NCBI GenBank assembly: GCA_965200465.1
Contig: OZ241358.1
Location: 62,001 to 126,000, forward strand
Length of the DNA stretch: 64,000 bases
From: Azophilus sp965200465
GTDB lineage: Bacteria; Pseudomonadota; Gammaproteobacteria; Pseudomonadales; Azotimanducaceae
Reading direction: 5' to 3'
Position 1 is the stretch's first letter. Every line of letters starts with the position of its first letter. The notes under the pieces are model-generated. The model worked only from the letters and a program-made list of their open reading frames with translations, was not told the DNA's origin and searched no databases. A program made the position numbers and the translations under genes. Shown in pieces: positions 1 through 8,151 of the stretch.

Positions 1-136
1 GCCGCTCGACAACCTCAACGACCGTCTGGCCGTTCTCGTTCAGGCGGCGAATGGCGTCGGCAACGGAATCGGCCTGGAACTGCCCCCTGTGCAGGGCGCC
101 TTGGCGATCAACGTACTCGTAGTCGTACTCAGGCAC
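1..136 (-). CDS. gspF: Type II secretion inner-membrane protein GspF, N-terminal fragment
   Basis: Only the first 45 or so codons are in the window; the gene runs off the left edge. The visible start reads PEYDYEYVDRQGALHRG, followed by ADSVADAIRRLNENGQTVVEV. This is the usual N-terminal pattern of GspF/PilC-type inner-membrane platform proteins (aromatic-Y-x-D-x-x-G, then G-x-x-x-A-D-S). I see no ATG, so a GTG at 136 is taken as the start. It lies 74 bp downstream of gspE on the same strand, the normal gspE-gspF order. The family spans the inner membrane and couples the assembly ATPase to pseudopilus assembly. A type IV pilus PilC cannot be excluded from this fragment. Confidence 0.7.
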   Translation of the reverse strand, partial: MPEYDYEYVDRQGALHRGQFQADSVADAIRRLNENGQTVVEVVER

Positions 137-210
137 GGCTTGCTAGCCCGCTGGGAGACCCTGCAGCACGGCAAACAACATGCAAGGATGGGCTTGGTGC
201 GGCATGTGTG

Positions 211-1920
211 CTAAGCCAAGGTTAGGCGGCTGACTTCATCCAAGGTGGTGGCGCCCTGGGACGCCTTGATCAGCCCGTCCTGAAACAACGTGCGCCAACC
301 CTGCCGCTGGGCAAAGCCCTTCAGTTCGTTCAGCGTGGCGCCGCTGACGATCATGTCCTGCATCTCGGCGCTCATCGGCGCCAATTCGTAGATGCCAAGG
401 CGGCCTCTGTAGCCGGTGCGCTGGCAGGCGTCGCATCCCACGGCCCGCACCCAGCGGTCGCCGAGCAAGCCGGGCGGCAAGGCGGCCAACTGCTCGCCCA
501 AAAGGCTCGGCGGCGGCGTTGGCTGGGCGCAACGCGGGCAGGGCCTGCGCACTAGGCGCTGCGCCTGCACGCCGCGAATGGGAGAGGCCACCAAAAAGGG
601 CTCCACGCCCATGTCGATCAGCCGCGTGAAGCTGGAGATGGCGTCGTTGGTGTGGACGGTGGAGAGCACGATGTGCCCGGTCAGCGCGGATTGAATGGCG
701 ATCTCCGCGGTCTCCAAGTCTCGAATTTCGCCGATCATGATGGTGTCCGGGTCTTGGCGCAGTATGGCCCTGAGCGCCCGGGCGAAGGTGTAGCCGATCT
801 CCGCATGGGTCTGGATCTGGGTGATGTTCGGCATCTGGTACTCCACCGGGTCCTCCACCGTGATGATCTTGCGGACGCCGTCGTCGGATTCCTCCAGGGC
901 GGCGTAGAGGGTGGTCGATTTGCCCGACCCGGTGGGCCCGGTCACCAGAATGATGCCGTTGCTGGCGCTCAGCCAGCCGCGAAAAAGCTCCAGATGATCC
1001 GCCTCCATGCCGAGGTTCTTCAGCCGCAGGTCCTCCCGCTCCTTGGGCAGCAGCCGCAGCACCACGGACTCGCCGAAGGCGCAGGGCACGGTGGAGACGC
1101 GGATGTCCATCTCCCGGCCCGATATGCGGGCGGTGATGCGGCCGTCCTGGGGCAGGCGGCGCTCGGCGATGTCGATGCCGGAGATGAGCTTGATGCGGGA
1201 CGCCACCGCCGGAAAGCGCTCCACCGGCTGGGTGAGGCGGGTGTGCAGCACCCCGTCCACCCGCAGCCGCACGGCGAAGCTCTCCTCGCTGGGCTCCACA
1301 TGGATGTCCGAGGCGTCCATGTCCACCGCCTGGGCGAGCAGGTTGTTCACCAACTCGATCACCGGCGCCTCCTCCGCCATCTCCCGCAGTTGCTTGGCGT
1401 TGTCGCTGGAGAACAGGCCCTCGATGGCCCGCTCCTTCTTCACGAAGTCGAGCAGGCGGTCGATTTGATGGGCGGGCGCCAAGTGGAACCGAATCGGCTG
1501 CCCCGGATAGAAGTAGTCCAGCGTTTCGAGCAGCAGGCCGTCAAAGAGGTCCCGGGCGATGCACTGCAGTTCATCCCCCTCCCGCCACAGCAAGGCGGCG
1601 CGGTCCAGAAACCACTCCAGCTTGATGGGGGATTCGCACATGAAGTGGTAAACCTGCAGGCTGTCCGGCAGGTCTTCGCTTTGCCGCAGGTACGCCAAGC
1701 CAAGCCGCTCCGCAAGCGTTCGCAGCAGCACGTCCTCGGAGATTGCGCCGATGCGCACGAGCAGCGGCCAAAGGCGCCCGCCGGCGGCCTGCTGGATCTG
1801 CACCGCCTTGTCCAAGTCCTCCGCCTGCACATGGCCCATTTCGACCAAGTGCTCGCCTAGCTCCCGCTCGGCGACCATGCGCTCGTGGACTTGATCTTCG
1901 ACTTGATGCAGCTCAGCCAT
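211..1920 (-). CDS. gspE: Type II secretion / pilus assembly ATPase GspE
   Basis: A protein of 569 residues if the ATG at 1920 (MAELHQVEDQ) is used; an upstream in-frame start at 1962 would add 14 residues of doubtful value. The N-terminal third is a GspE/PilB regulatory region. The C-terminal ATPase has a Walker A (GPTGSGKST, about residues 328-336), an Asp box, and a Walker B/His region (GEIRD near 397, then LSTVHTNDA). A tetracysteine zinc site (CPRC at about 461-464 and CDAC at about 496-499) is typical of GspE and PilB. It is a cytoplasmic hexameric ATPase that powers pseudopilus assembly together with GspF just downstream. A type IV pilus PilB is the main alternative; the GspF-like neighbour slightly favours secretion. 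Confidence 0.85.
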   Translation of the reverse strand: MAELHQVEDQVHERMVAERELGEHLVEMGHVQAEDLDKAVQIQQAAGGRLWPLLVRIGAISEDVLLRTLAERLGLAYLRQSEDLPDSLQVYHFMCESPIKLEWFLDRAALLWREGDELQCIARDLFDGLLLETLDYFYPGQPIRFHLAPAHQIDRLLDFVKKERAIEGLFSSDNAKQLREMAEEAPVIELVNNLLAQAVDMDASDIHVEPSEESFAVRLRVDGVLHTRLTQPVERFPAVASRIKLISGIDIAERRLPQDGRITARISGREMDIRVSTVPCAFGESVVLRLLPKEREDLRLKNLGMEADHLELFRGWLSASNGIILVTGPTGSGKSTTLYAALEESDDGVRKIITVEDPVEYQMPNITQIQTHAEIGYTFARALRAILRQDPDTIMIGEIRDLETAEIAIQSALTGHIVLSTVHTNDAISSFTRLIDMGVEPFLVASPIRGVQAQRLVRRPCPRCAQPTPPPSLLGEQLAALPPGLLGDRWVRAVGCDACQRTGYRGRLGIYELAPMSAEMQDMIVSGATLNELKGFAQRQGWRTLFQDGLIKASQGATTLDEVSRLTLA

Positions 1921-2194
1921 AATTGGAAGGCAAGAATCGGCGGGCGAGCGTTCCCCGCCCATGCCGGCACCCTACCATCGCCGCCAAGCCCAAACAAGCG
2001 GCGGCGAACCCAGGCTTCCTAGTTCCCGAAGAACCCAAGGACATGCAAGCGATCCCACTCGGCGCATCCAGGACTTCGCCTCGGCTTCCTTGAGGGCATT
2101 CGCCATCCTTAACGTGGGCCTTTTGCTCTTACGCTCGGGCGGGTTTCCGCCTAGGATCAAGCACAATCCCTTCGCGAGCAAAGCAGGAGCCGTC

Positions 2195-2485
2195 ATGGGA
2201 GTCGTTCAAGTCACCGCCACCGTCCGCAACCCGGTGCCGCCCGAACGCAGTTGGGAGGGCCTTGGAACCTACGAACTGGCCAACGGGCGGGAGGAAGCTG
2301 TCGAGGTCGCCATCGCGGAGGTCGAATTCATGGGCGAGATCGTCGGCGCGACAGTGGGCTTCGGTGCCGAAGGCGTTGAGCCAATTCTCGGCCTGACGGC
2401 CTTGGAGTCCGTTGGCATGGAAGTGGACCCGGCGTCGCAACGGCTGCAGCGCCGGCCGGCGGTGCGCATGAAACGTGTCGCCTAA
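2195..2485 (+). CDS. Small retropepsin-like (clan AA) protein lacking its catalytic segment
   Basis: A 96-residue ORF with a good ribosome site (AGGAG shortly before the ATG at 2195). The start (MGVVQVTATVRNP, then WEG) and the second half (YELANGRE, VAEVEFMGEIVG-like, LGLTALESVGMEVDP) match my memory of small stand-alone clan AA aspartic proteases found in many bacteria. In those proteins about 25-30 residues, including the catalytic D-[ST]-G-[AT] turn, lie between WEG and the YELA-G strand. Here only two residues (LG) join them, so the active site is missing. The rest of the frame is intact. It may be an internally deleted paralogue or a non-enzymatic derivative. It precedes the DUF5916 gene by 54 bp and could be co-transcribed with it. 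Confidence 0.6.
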   Translation: MGVVQVTATVRNPVPPERSWEGLGTYELANGREEAVEVAIAEVEFMGEIVGATVGFGAEGVEPILGLTALESVGMEVDPASQRLQRRPAVRMKRVA

Positions 2486-2539
2486 GGGTCGGTTGCAAAG
2501 CCGCACCGCCGCGGCGGCGCTTGGCGGCGCGGGTTGCTG

Positions 2540-5002
2540 ATGCGCCGCACCGCCGCCTTGGTGGCCGCCGCCCTGCTCCTGTCGGCCGCCCCACTGCCGC
2601 TTGCCGCCGAAGAAGCGGCGCCGGCCGCCGACATCAGCGTTGCGCGGGGTCCGGCCATGCGCATCGACGTGCCTTACTTTGACCACCAAGAGGCCGCAGT
2701 GGTGGTGGACGGACGGCTCGACGAAGCGGTCTGGGCCAAGGCGCCCGGCTATGACGGCATGAAGGTGACCTCGCCGGACACCATGGCCGAACCGGCCTAC
2801 CCGACCTTGGTGCATTACTTCCATACCGACCGGGGCCTGTACGTCGGCGCCAAGCTGGTGCAGCCGCCGGCAACCCTGGTCGCCCGGCTGAGCGGACGGG
2901 ACCAGTTCATCAACCGGGACGGCTTCGGCATCACCTTGGACACCTCCGGCGACGGGCACTACGGCTACTGGTTCGCGGTCAACCTAGGCGGTTCGGTGCA
3001 GGACGGCAAGGTGGCCCCGGAGCGCCGCTACACCAAGCAATGGGACGGCCCTTGGCAGCGGGGCACCGCCGAACTCGCCGACGGCTGGAGCCTGGAGATG
3101 TTCCTGCCTTGGTCCATGATGGCCATGCCAAGAAGCGCCGGCCCGCGGCGGATGGGCTTCTGGACCAACCGCAGGGTGGCCCATCTGGACGAGCGCTGGT
3201 CCGCGCCGCCGCGCCCCTTCACCGTGGCCCGCTTCATGTCGGATTTGGGGCAAATGCGCTTCGGGGAGGTGCAGCCCCGTCGGCAATTGGACTTCTTCCC
3301 CCACGCCAGCTACACCTACGATGGCGTCAGGGCGCAGGACAGCCACCGGGTTGGCTTGGACCTGTTCTGGCGTCCGTCGAGCAACCTGCAGGTCACGGCC
3401 ACCGCCAACCCGGACTTCGGCGCCGTGGAAAGCGACGACGTGGTGGTCAACCTCACCGCCTTCGAGACTTTCTTTCCCGAAAAGCGGCTGTTCTTTCTGG
3501 AAGGCCATGAGGTCTTTGAGACCACCCCAAGGTCTCGGCTGGCGCGGCGCAGCACCGGCAGCAGCGGCGCCCGGCGCAGCCAAACAACCTACTACCCAAC
3601 GCCCACCACCTTGGTGAACACTAGGCGCATCGGCGGGCCGCCGCGCATCGAACTGCCCGATGGCGTGACCGCCGCAGGCGCCGAGCTGGGCCGCCCCAGC
3701 GAACTGCTGGGCGCCGCCAAGGTCACTGGGCAACGCGGCGGCTGGCGCTACGGCCTGTTGACCGCCTTTGAAGACGACGTGCGCCGCCGTGCCGAGCGCA
3801 ACGGCCGGCCCGTCCGCCTGCGGCAGGACGGCCGGCAATTCGGCGTCGCCCGCCTGCTGCACGAAGCCAGCGGCGAAGGCCGCCTTGCGGTGGGCTACCT
3901 CGGCACCCTGACCCGCTACGAGGACGACGAGGCCATGGTCCACGGACTGGACGCCCACCTCTTGAGCCGCAGCGGCAAAATCTCCTGGGACGGCCAGTTC
4001 ATGGCCAGCAGCGTGGCCGGCCAACGCGGCTACGGCGGCTTCATGGACTTAAACTACGTCCCCAACCGGGAGTGGCGGCACCGCCTGTCCTTGGACTATG
4101 CGGACCGGCGCCTGGACATCTCCGACCTCGGTTTCCTGCGCCGCAACGACAACCGCGGCCTCACCTACCGGGTTTGGTTCAACCGCTCCCAAGGCCTGCG
4201 GCGGCTGCGCAACCGCACCGCCAGCCTGTTTGCAAACTACGAGCAAAACGGTGCCGGGCGGACAGTGCGCGCCGCCCTGTTTCTTCGCTCCGGATGGATG
4301 TTTCACAACCGCAGCCGGATCAGCACCGAGCTGGCCTACTTTCCGGCCCAATGGGACGACCGCAACAGCTTTGGCAACGGTGCCTACAGGATCGACCGGC
4401 GCTGGACCGCGGAACTGGCCTTCGGCACGGACACCGGCAAGCCCCTAAGCCTCAGCTTCCTAGTCGGGCGGCGCAACGAACATCTTGGCGGACAAACCTT
4501 CAGAAGCACCGGCGGCTTCACCTACAAGCCGAACGACCGCTTCTCCTTGGAGCTTGACGCCGAGTACCTGCGGCGCAACGGCTGGCTGCTGCACCAGGAA
4601 GACCGCAGCATGACCACCTTCGACGCCACCGAATGGCGCCCGACGATGGCTTTGGACCTGTTCCTGAGCGCCCGCCAGCACCTGCGCCTCACCATGCAAT
4701 GGAGCGCCATCCGCGCCGACGAACGGGCCTTCTGGACGATACCGGCCAGCGCCGGCCGCCTGCTCCCCACCGCCAAGGCCGCCGGCGCCCCCGCGGCCGA
4801 CTTCACCATCTCCCGCATGACGGCGCAATTCCGCTACCGCTGGGAAATCAGCCCCCTTTCCGACCTGTTCGTGGTGTACACCCGCGGCGGCAACCTGGAG
4901 GACGGCGTCCACGACAGCTTCTCCGGCCTGTTCCGCGACGCTCTGGCCAAGCCGGTGATCGACCTGTTCACCATCAAGCTGCGCTACCGGCTGGGGCGCT
5001 AG
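2540..5002 (+). CDS. DUF5916 outer-membrane protein with CBM9/DOMON-like N-terminal domain
   Basis: A protein of 820 residues from the ATG at 2540, which opens a clear signal peptide (MRRTAALVAAALLLSAAPLP, then LAAEE). After it comes a carbohydrate-binding family 9-like beta-sandwich (about residues 35-210; VVDGRLDEAVWAKAP is the hallmark start). Then comes the DUF5916 region (about 230-820), with QLDFFPHASY, ANPDFGAVESDDVVVNLTAF and FFPEKRLFFLEG. Alternating aromatic strands to the end, closing on IKLRYRLGR, suggest an outer-membrane beta-barrel. The role is unknown; the family often sits near peptidases or transporters. The stop codon overlaps that of convergent tolB within one CTAG (4999-5002). 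Confidence 0.8.
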   Translation: MRRTAALVAAALLLSAAPLPLAAEEAAPAADISVARGPAMRIDVPYFDHQEAAVVVDGRLDEAVWAKAPGYDGMKVTSPDTMAEPAYPTLVHYFHTDRGLYVGAKLVQPPATLVARLSGRDQFINRDGFGITLDTSGDGHYGYWFAVNLGGSVQDGKVAPERRYTKQWDGPWQRGTAELADGWSLEMFLPWSMMAMPRSAGPRRMGFWTNRRVAHLDERWSAPPRPFTVARFMSDLGQMRFGEVQPRRQLDFFPHASYTYDGVRAQDSHRVGLDLFWRPSSNLQVTATANPDFGAVESDDVVVNLTAFETFFPEKRLFFLEGHEVFETTPRSRLARRSTGSSGARRSQTTYYPTPTTLVNTRRIGGPPRIELPDGVTAAGAELGRPSELLGAAKVTGQRGGWRYGLLTAFEDDVRRRAERNGRPVRLRQDGRQFGVARLLHEASGEGRLAVGYLGTLTRYEDDEAMVHGLDAHLLSRSGKISWDGQFMASSVAGQRGYGGFMDLNYVPNREWRHRLSLDYADRRLDISDLGFLRRNDNRGLTYRVWFNRSQGLRRLRNRTASLFANYEQNGAGRTVRAALFLRSGWMFHNRSRISTELAYFPAQWDDRNSFGNGAYRIDRRWTAELAFGTDTGKPLSLSFLVGRRNEHLGGQTFRSTGGFTYKPNDRFSLELDAEYLRRNGWLLHQEDRSMTTFDATEWRPTMALDLFLSARQHLRLTMQWSAIRADERAFWTIPASAGRLLPTAKAAGAPAADFTISRMTAQFRYRWEISPLSDLFVVYTRGGNLEDGVHDSFSGLFRDALAKPVIDLFTIKLRYRLGR

Positions 5003-6333
5003 AAGGGCGACCGCAGCGCGTCGATGAACGGCGACCAGGACGGCTCCCGCACGTCGCCCTGGGACGACGGCAGCCGATACTTGACGCGCCCGTCGATGGA
5101 CACCGCCGCTAAAATGCCCCGGCCTTGATCCTGGGTGGCGTAGATGAGCATGGCGCCGTTGGGCGCCAAGGAGGGGGATTCGTCCAAGGAGGTCTCCGTC
5201 AAAATCTTTAGATCGCCGCCCTCCAAGTCCTGCCAGGCGATGTGGTCGATGCCCTCCCGGCGATGCACGAACACTAGGTGGACCCCATCCGGCAGCAACC
5301 GGGCGCGGGCGTTGTAGCGGCCCTTGAAGGTCAGCCGCTCGACGAAATTGGTGGCCAGCTCCACTTGGTAGATCTGCGGCCTGCCGCCGCGGTCTGAGGT
5401 GAAGATCAGCCCGCGTCCGTCCGGCGTCCAACTCGGCTCGGTGTCTATGGCGTGATGGCGCGTGATCTGCCGCAGGCGGTAGTCCTGAAGGTTCATCACA
5501 TAGACCTCCGGGTTGCCGTCCCGGGAAAGCACCACCGCCAAGCGCTGGCCGTCCGGCGAAAACACCGGCGAACCGTTGATGCCGGGAAAGTGCGGCAACA
5601 GCTCCCGCTCCCCGGAAACCACGTCCTGCAGCACGATGACCGGGCGCCCCGTCTCAAAGGAGACGTAGGCGACCCGGCGGGCGGAAGGCGACCAGCTTGG
5701 CGACATGAGGGGCTGCTCCGAGGCGAACAGGGTGCGGGCGCGGGCGCCGTCGGAGTCCGCCATCTCCAGTCGATAGCGGGCGTAGCTGGTGCCGGCGTTC
5801 TCGGCCAGAACGTAAACGATGCGGGTGGAAAAGGCGCCGGGCACCCCGGTGATCGCCTCATAGGCCAAATCGGCGATGCGATGCCCCAAATCGCGCCACT
5901 TGGCGGGTGGGGCGGTTAGCCGATCTTCGCTCAGGGCGCGCTCGTTGGTCACGTCATAGAGCTCGTAGGCCACCGCCACAGCGCCGTCGGATGCACGGCT
6001 GAGGCGGCCAATCAACAGATACTCAACGCCGAGAATGCGCCAGTCGCGGAAGAACACCTCCTTGCGCTCGGTGGGAAACGAAAGCATGTTGGACCTGTCC
6101 TCCGGGGCGAACTGCCCGCTGCGGGACAGGTCAAAGGCGATGATGTCCTCCAGGCGCTCGAAGTCGGCGAACTCCGGGCCGGCGCGGAAGGGCGCCACCG
6201 CTATCTTGGTTTGCTGGTCGTAGCCGGCGTCGATGATGATGCTGTCGAGGCTCTCCGCCCCAAGGGCCGCGCCGGCCCAAGACAGCGCACCAACCGCGCC
6301 GCTGCAAAGAATGCGATCAAGCCATTTCATCAC
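4999..6333 (-). CDS. tolB: Tol-Pal system periplasmic protein TolB
   Basis: A protein of 444 residues with an N-terminal signal peptide ending near GAALGAES. The TolB N-domain (KIAVAPF; FERLEDIIAFDLSRSGQF) is followed by a six-bladed propeller with PD40-type repeats such as SPSWSPSARRVAYVSF, SPVFSPDGQRLAVV, EPSWTPDGRGLIFTSDRGG and SPSLAPNGAMLIYA. TolB is the periplasmic partner of Pal and TolA and helps keep the outer membrane stable during constriction. Its ATG overlaps the tolA stop (ATGA), so it is translationally coupled. Unusually, no pal or cpoB follows: the next gene is convergent and overlaps the tolB stop. Confidence 0.95.
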   Translation of the reverse strand: MMKWLDRILCSGAVGALSWAGAALGAESLDSIIIDAGYDQQTKIAVAPFRAGPEFADFERLEDIIAFDLSRSGQFAPEDRSNMLSFPTERKEVFFRDWRILGVEYLLIGRLSRASDGAVAVAYELYDVTNERALSEDRLTAPPAKWRDLGHRIADLAYEAITGVPGAFSTRIVYVLAENAGTSYARYRLEMADSDGARARTLFASEQPLMSPSWSPSARRVAYVSFETGRPVIVLQDVVSGERELLPHFPGINGSPVFSPDGQRLAVVLSRDGNPEVYVMNLQDYRLRQITRHHAIDTEPSWTPDGRGLIFTSDRGGRPQIYQVELATNFVERLTFKGRYNARARLLPDGVHLVFVHRREGIDHIAWQDLEGGDLKILTETSLDESPSLAPNGAMLIYATQDQGRGILAAVSIDGRVKYRLPSSQGDVREPSWSPFIDALRSPF

Positions 6334-7028
6334 CGCAATAGATCCTCCGGTCTGAACAACAGGGAAAAGCGCCGAAAATGCCGCTCGAACAGCTCGGCCT
6401 CTCGGGGCACTGCAAAGGTGCGGGCCTTGCGCACCGCGGCCTCCGCCGAGCGGTCGAAGGCGCCGCTGCCGCTTGACTCCGCGACTGTGACTCCAACCAC
6501 CTCCCCGGTTGGGATCAGCTCCACCAGCAGCCGCGCCTCCATGCCGTTGCGGGCGCTGGGCGGGCGCGACCAGTTGGCCACCACCCGCTGGTATATGCCG
6601 AAGCGATAGCTCTGCGCCCTAGCCTCGTCCTCCGCCTGCGCCAACTCCGAGGCTTCGCTGGCCAAGGCATCAACGAAGGACGCCTGCGCCAACTCGGCAA
6701 GGCGGCGCTGAAGCTCCTGTTCTTGGCGCCGCCGCCGCTCCGTCTCGGCGTCAGGTTGCGCCTGCGGCTTGGATTGCGGCCGGGGCTTGGCCTTGGCCGG
6801 CGCCTTCGCCGGCGCTGCGGCGGCGGGCTTGCGGGGCGGCGCCTTGGGCCTTGGCTTGGCCTTGGGCTGCATGACGATCAGGGTGGAGTTGACGATCTGC
6901 GGCTTGAAAGCCTGCACGGTGCGCTCCTGGCGGGGCAGCCAGCCGCCATGCAAGGCGGCCAGCGCCGCCGCATGCAGCAGCAGGGCCAGCAGCAGGGGGC
7001 CGCTGTAGGCGCGCAGGGCGTAGGCCAT
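6330..7028 (-). CDS. tolA: Tol-Pal system protein TolA (short)
   Basis: A protein of 232 residues, much shorter than E. coli TolA (about 420). Residues 9-29 form one membrane anchor (SGPLLLALLLHAAALAAL). A proline/alanine/lysine-rich stretch (about 55-95) and a charged helix (about 95-145) replace the long TolA-II helix. The C-terminal TolA/TonB-like domain follows (RFGIYQRVVANWSRP, then LLVELIPTGEVVGVTVAESSG). TolA links TolQR in the inner membrane to TolB/Pal at the outer membrane. It sits between tolR (TGATG overlap) and tolB (ATGA overlap). The position in a tolQRAB run makes TolA much more likely than TonB. Confidence 0.9.
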   Translation of the reverse strand: MAYALRAYSGPLLLALLLHAAALAALHGGWLPRQERTVQAFKPQIVNSTLIVMQPKAKPRPKAPPRKPAAAAPAKAPAKAKPRPQSKPQAQPDAETERRRRQEQELQRRLAELAQASFVDALASEASELAQAEDEARAQSYRFGIYQRVVANWSRPPSARNGMEARLLVELIPTGEVVGVTVAESSGSGAFDRSAEAAVRKARTFAVPREAELFERHFRRFSLLFRPEDLLR

Positions 7029-7465
7029 CAGCTTTCGATCACCGAAGGCGGGTCGGTGATGAGGCCCACGCTCTTGGCGCCGGACTTCTGCAGCACGGTC
7101 ATCACGCTGACCACCAGTCCATAGTCCAGGCTGTGGTCCGCCTTGATATAGACGGGTACGCTGGGCCGCGCCCGCATGATCTTGCCGGCTTGGTCCTGCA
7201 GCGAGTAGATGGTGACGCGGGTGCCGGGATCATTGGCGTCCTGAATGCCCAAGTTGACGAAGACCGCACCGTCCTCCCGAATGGACACCACCAAAGGGTC
7301 CTTTTCGGTGTCCGTGATCGGCTCCGAAGGGGCCTCTGGCAGCTCGACCAGCACACCTTGGGTCAACAGGGGCGCGGTGGCCATGAAGATCACCAAAAGC
7401 ACCAGCATCACGTCAATGTAGGGCACGACGTTGATTTCCGACATGGGCTTGCGGCGCACGCTCAT
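7028..7465 (-). CDS. tolR: Tol-Pal system protein TolR
   Basis: A protein of 145 residues from the ATG at 7465 (MSVRRKPMSEINVVPYIDVM). One transmembrane helix (about residues 13-33) carries the conserved ExbD/TolR aspartate (YIDVMLVLLVIFMA, Asp18), the proton-conducting residue. A periplasmic domain follows, with VYIKADHSLDYGLVVSVMTVLQKSGAKSVG-type sequence as in TolR. With TolQ it forms the proton-motive-force motor that energises TolA. The start lies inside the end of tolQ (overlap of four bases) and the stop is fused to the tolA start, so the three are a coupled unit. Confidence 0.95.
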   Translation of the reverse strand: MSVRRKPMSEINVVPYIDVMLVLLVIFMATAPLLTQGVLVELPEAPSEPITDTEKDPLVVSIREDGAVFVNLGIQDANDPGTRVTIYSLQDQAGKIMRARPSVPVYIKADHSLDYGLVVSVMTVLQKSGAKSVGLITDPPSVIES

Positions 7466-8151
7466 GTTGGCCTCGACACCCGCGCTTGGGCGGCGCGGTG
7501 CAGAATGCTGGTCAGTTCGTCGCTGAACGCCTCGATGCGCTTCATCAGCTCCTCCACTCGGGCGGAGAAGCGGTTGTAGCCGATCACCGCGGGAATGGCG
7601 GCGAACAGCCCCATGGCCGTGGCCACCAGCGCCTCCGATATGCCGGGCGCCACCGAAGCCAAGGTCGCTTGGCTCATGTTGGCCAGGCTGCGGAACGAGT
7701 TCATGATGCCCCACACGGTTCCAAACAGGCCCACATAGGGGCTGGTGGAGCCGACGGTGGCCAGAAAGGTCAAATGGGCGCCCAGCCGCACCTCCTCCTG
7801 GTTAAGGGCGACCCGCATCCCCCGCTGCACCCCCTGCATGATCGAGTCCACCTCCGCTCCGGCCTGTTCGGAGAGGCGCTGGAACTCCTTGAAGCCGCCG
7901 ACGAACACGGTCTCGATGCCGCTTAGGTGGTCACCGCCGCCAAGCGTCTTGTAGAGATCCCGCAAATCGACTCCGGACCAAAACTCGGCCTCGAACTGGT
8001 CCACTTCGGCGGCCACCCGGCGCAGGAAGAACCAGCGCTGAAAGATCATCATCCAAGACACGACGGACGCCAAGGCCAGCATGGCCATGACCAGCTGCAC
8101 CAGCAGGCTGGCGTTGGCGACCAATTCGAATATGGAAATCTGCTCAGGCAC
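7462..8151 (-). CDS. tolQ: Tol-Pal system motor subunit TolQ
   Basis: A protein of 229 residues if the GTG at 8151 is the start (VPEQISIFELVANAS), with a GGAG about 8 nt upstream. Longer readings only extend into ruvB. Three transmembrane segments are visible: about 12-35, then a pair around 125-150 and 165-190. The MotA/TolQ/ExbB signature region is present (VGSTSPYVGLFGTVWGIM and SEALVATAMGLFAAIPAV). It forms the stator-like proton channel with TolR. The GTG lies inside the ruvB stop region (8144-8146), so no ybgC gene fits between ruvB and tolQ, although ybgC is usual here in relatives. Confidence 0.95.
   Translation of the reverse strand: MPEQISIFELVANASLLVQLVMAMLALASVVSWMMIFQRWFFLRRVAAEVDQFEAEFWSGVDLRDLYKTLGGGDHLSGIETVFVGGFKEFQRLSEQAGAEVDSIMQGVQRGMRVALNQEEVRLGAHLTFLATVGSTSPYVGLFGTVWGIMNSFRSLANMSQATLASVAPGISEALVATAMGLFAAIPAVIGYNRFSARVEELMKRIEAFSDELTSILHRAAQARVSRPT

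Noticed and set aside
652..1860. Long plus-strand ORF opposite gspE
   Set aside because: Shadow of a GC-rich gene; composition rich in Gly, His, Arg and Val with no domain pattern, while the minus strand encodes a complete ATPase.
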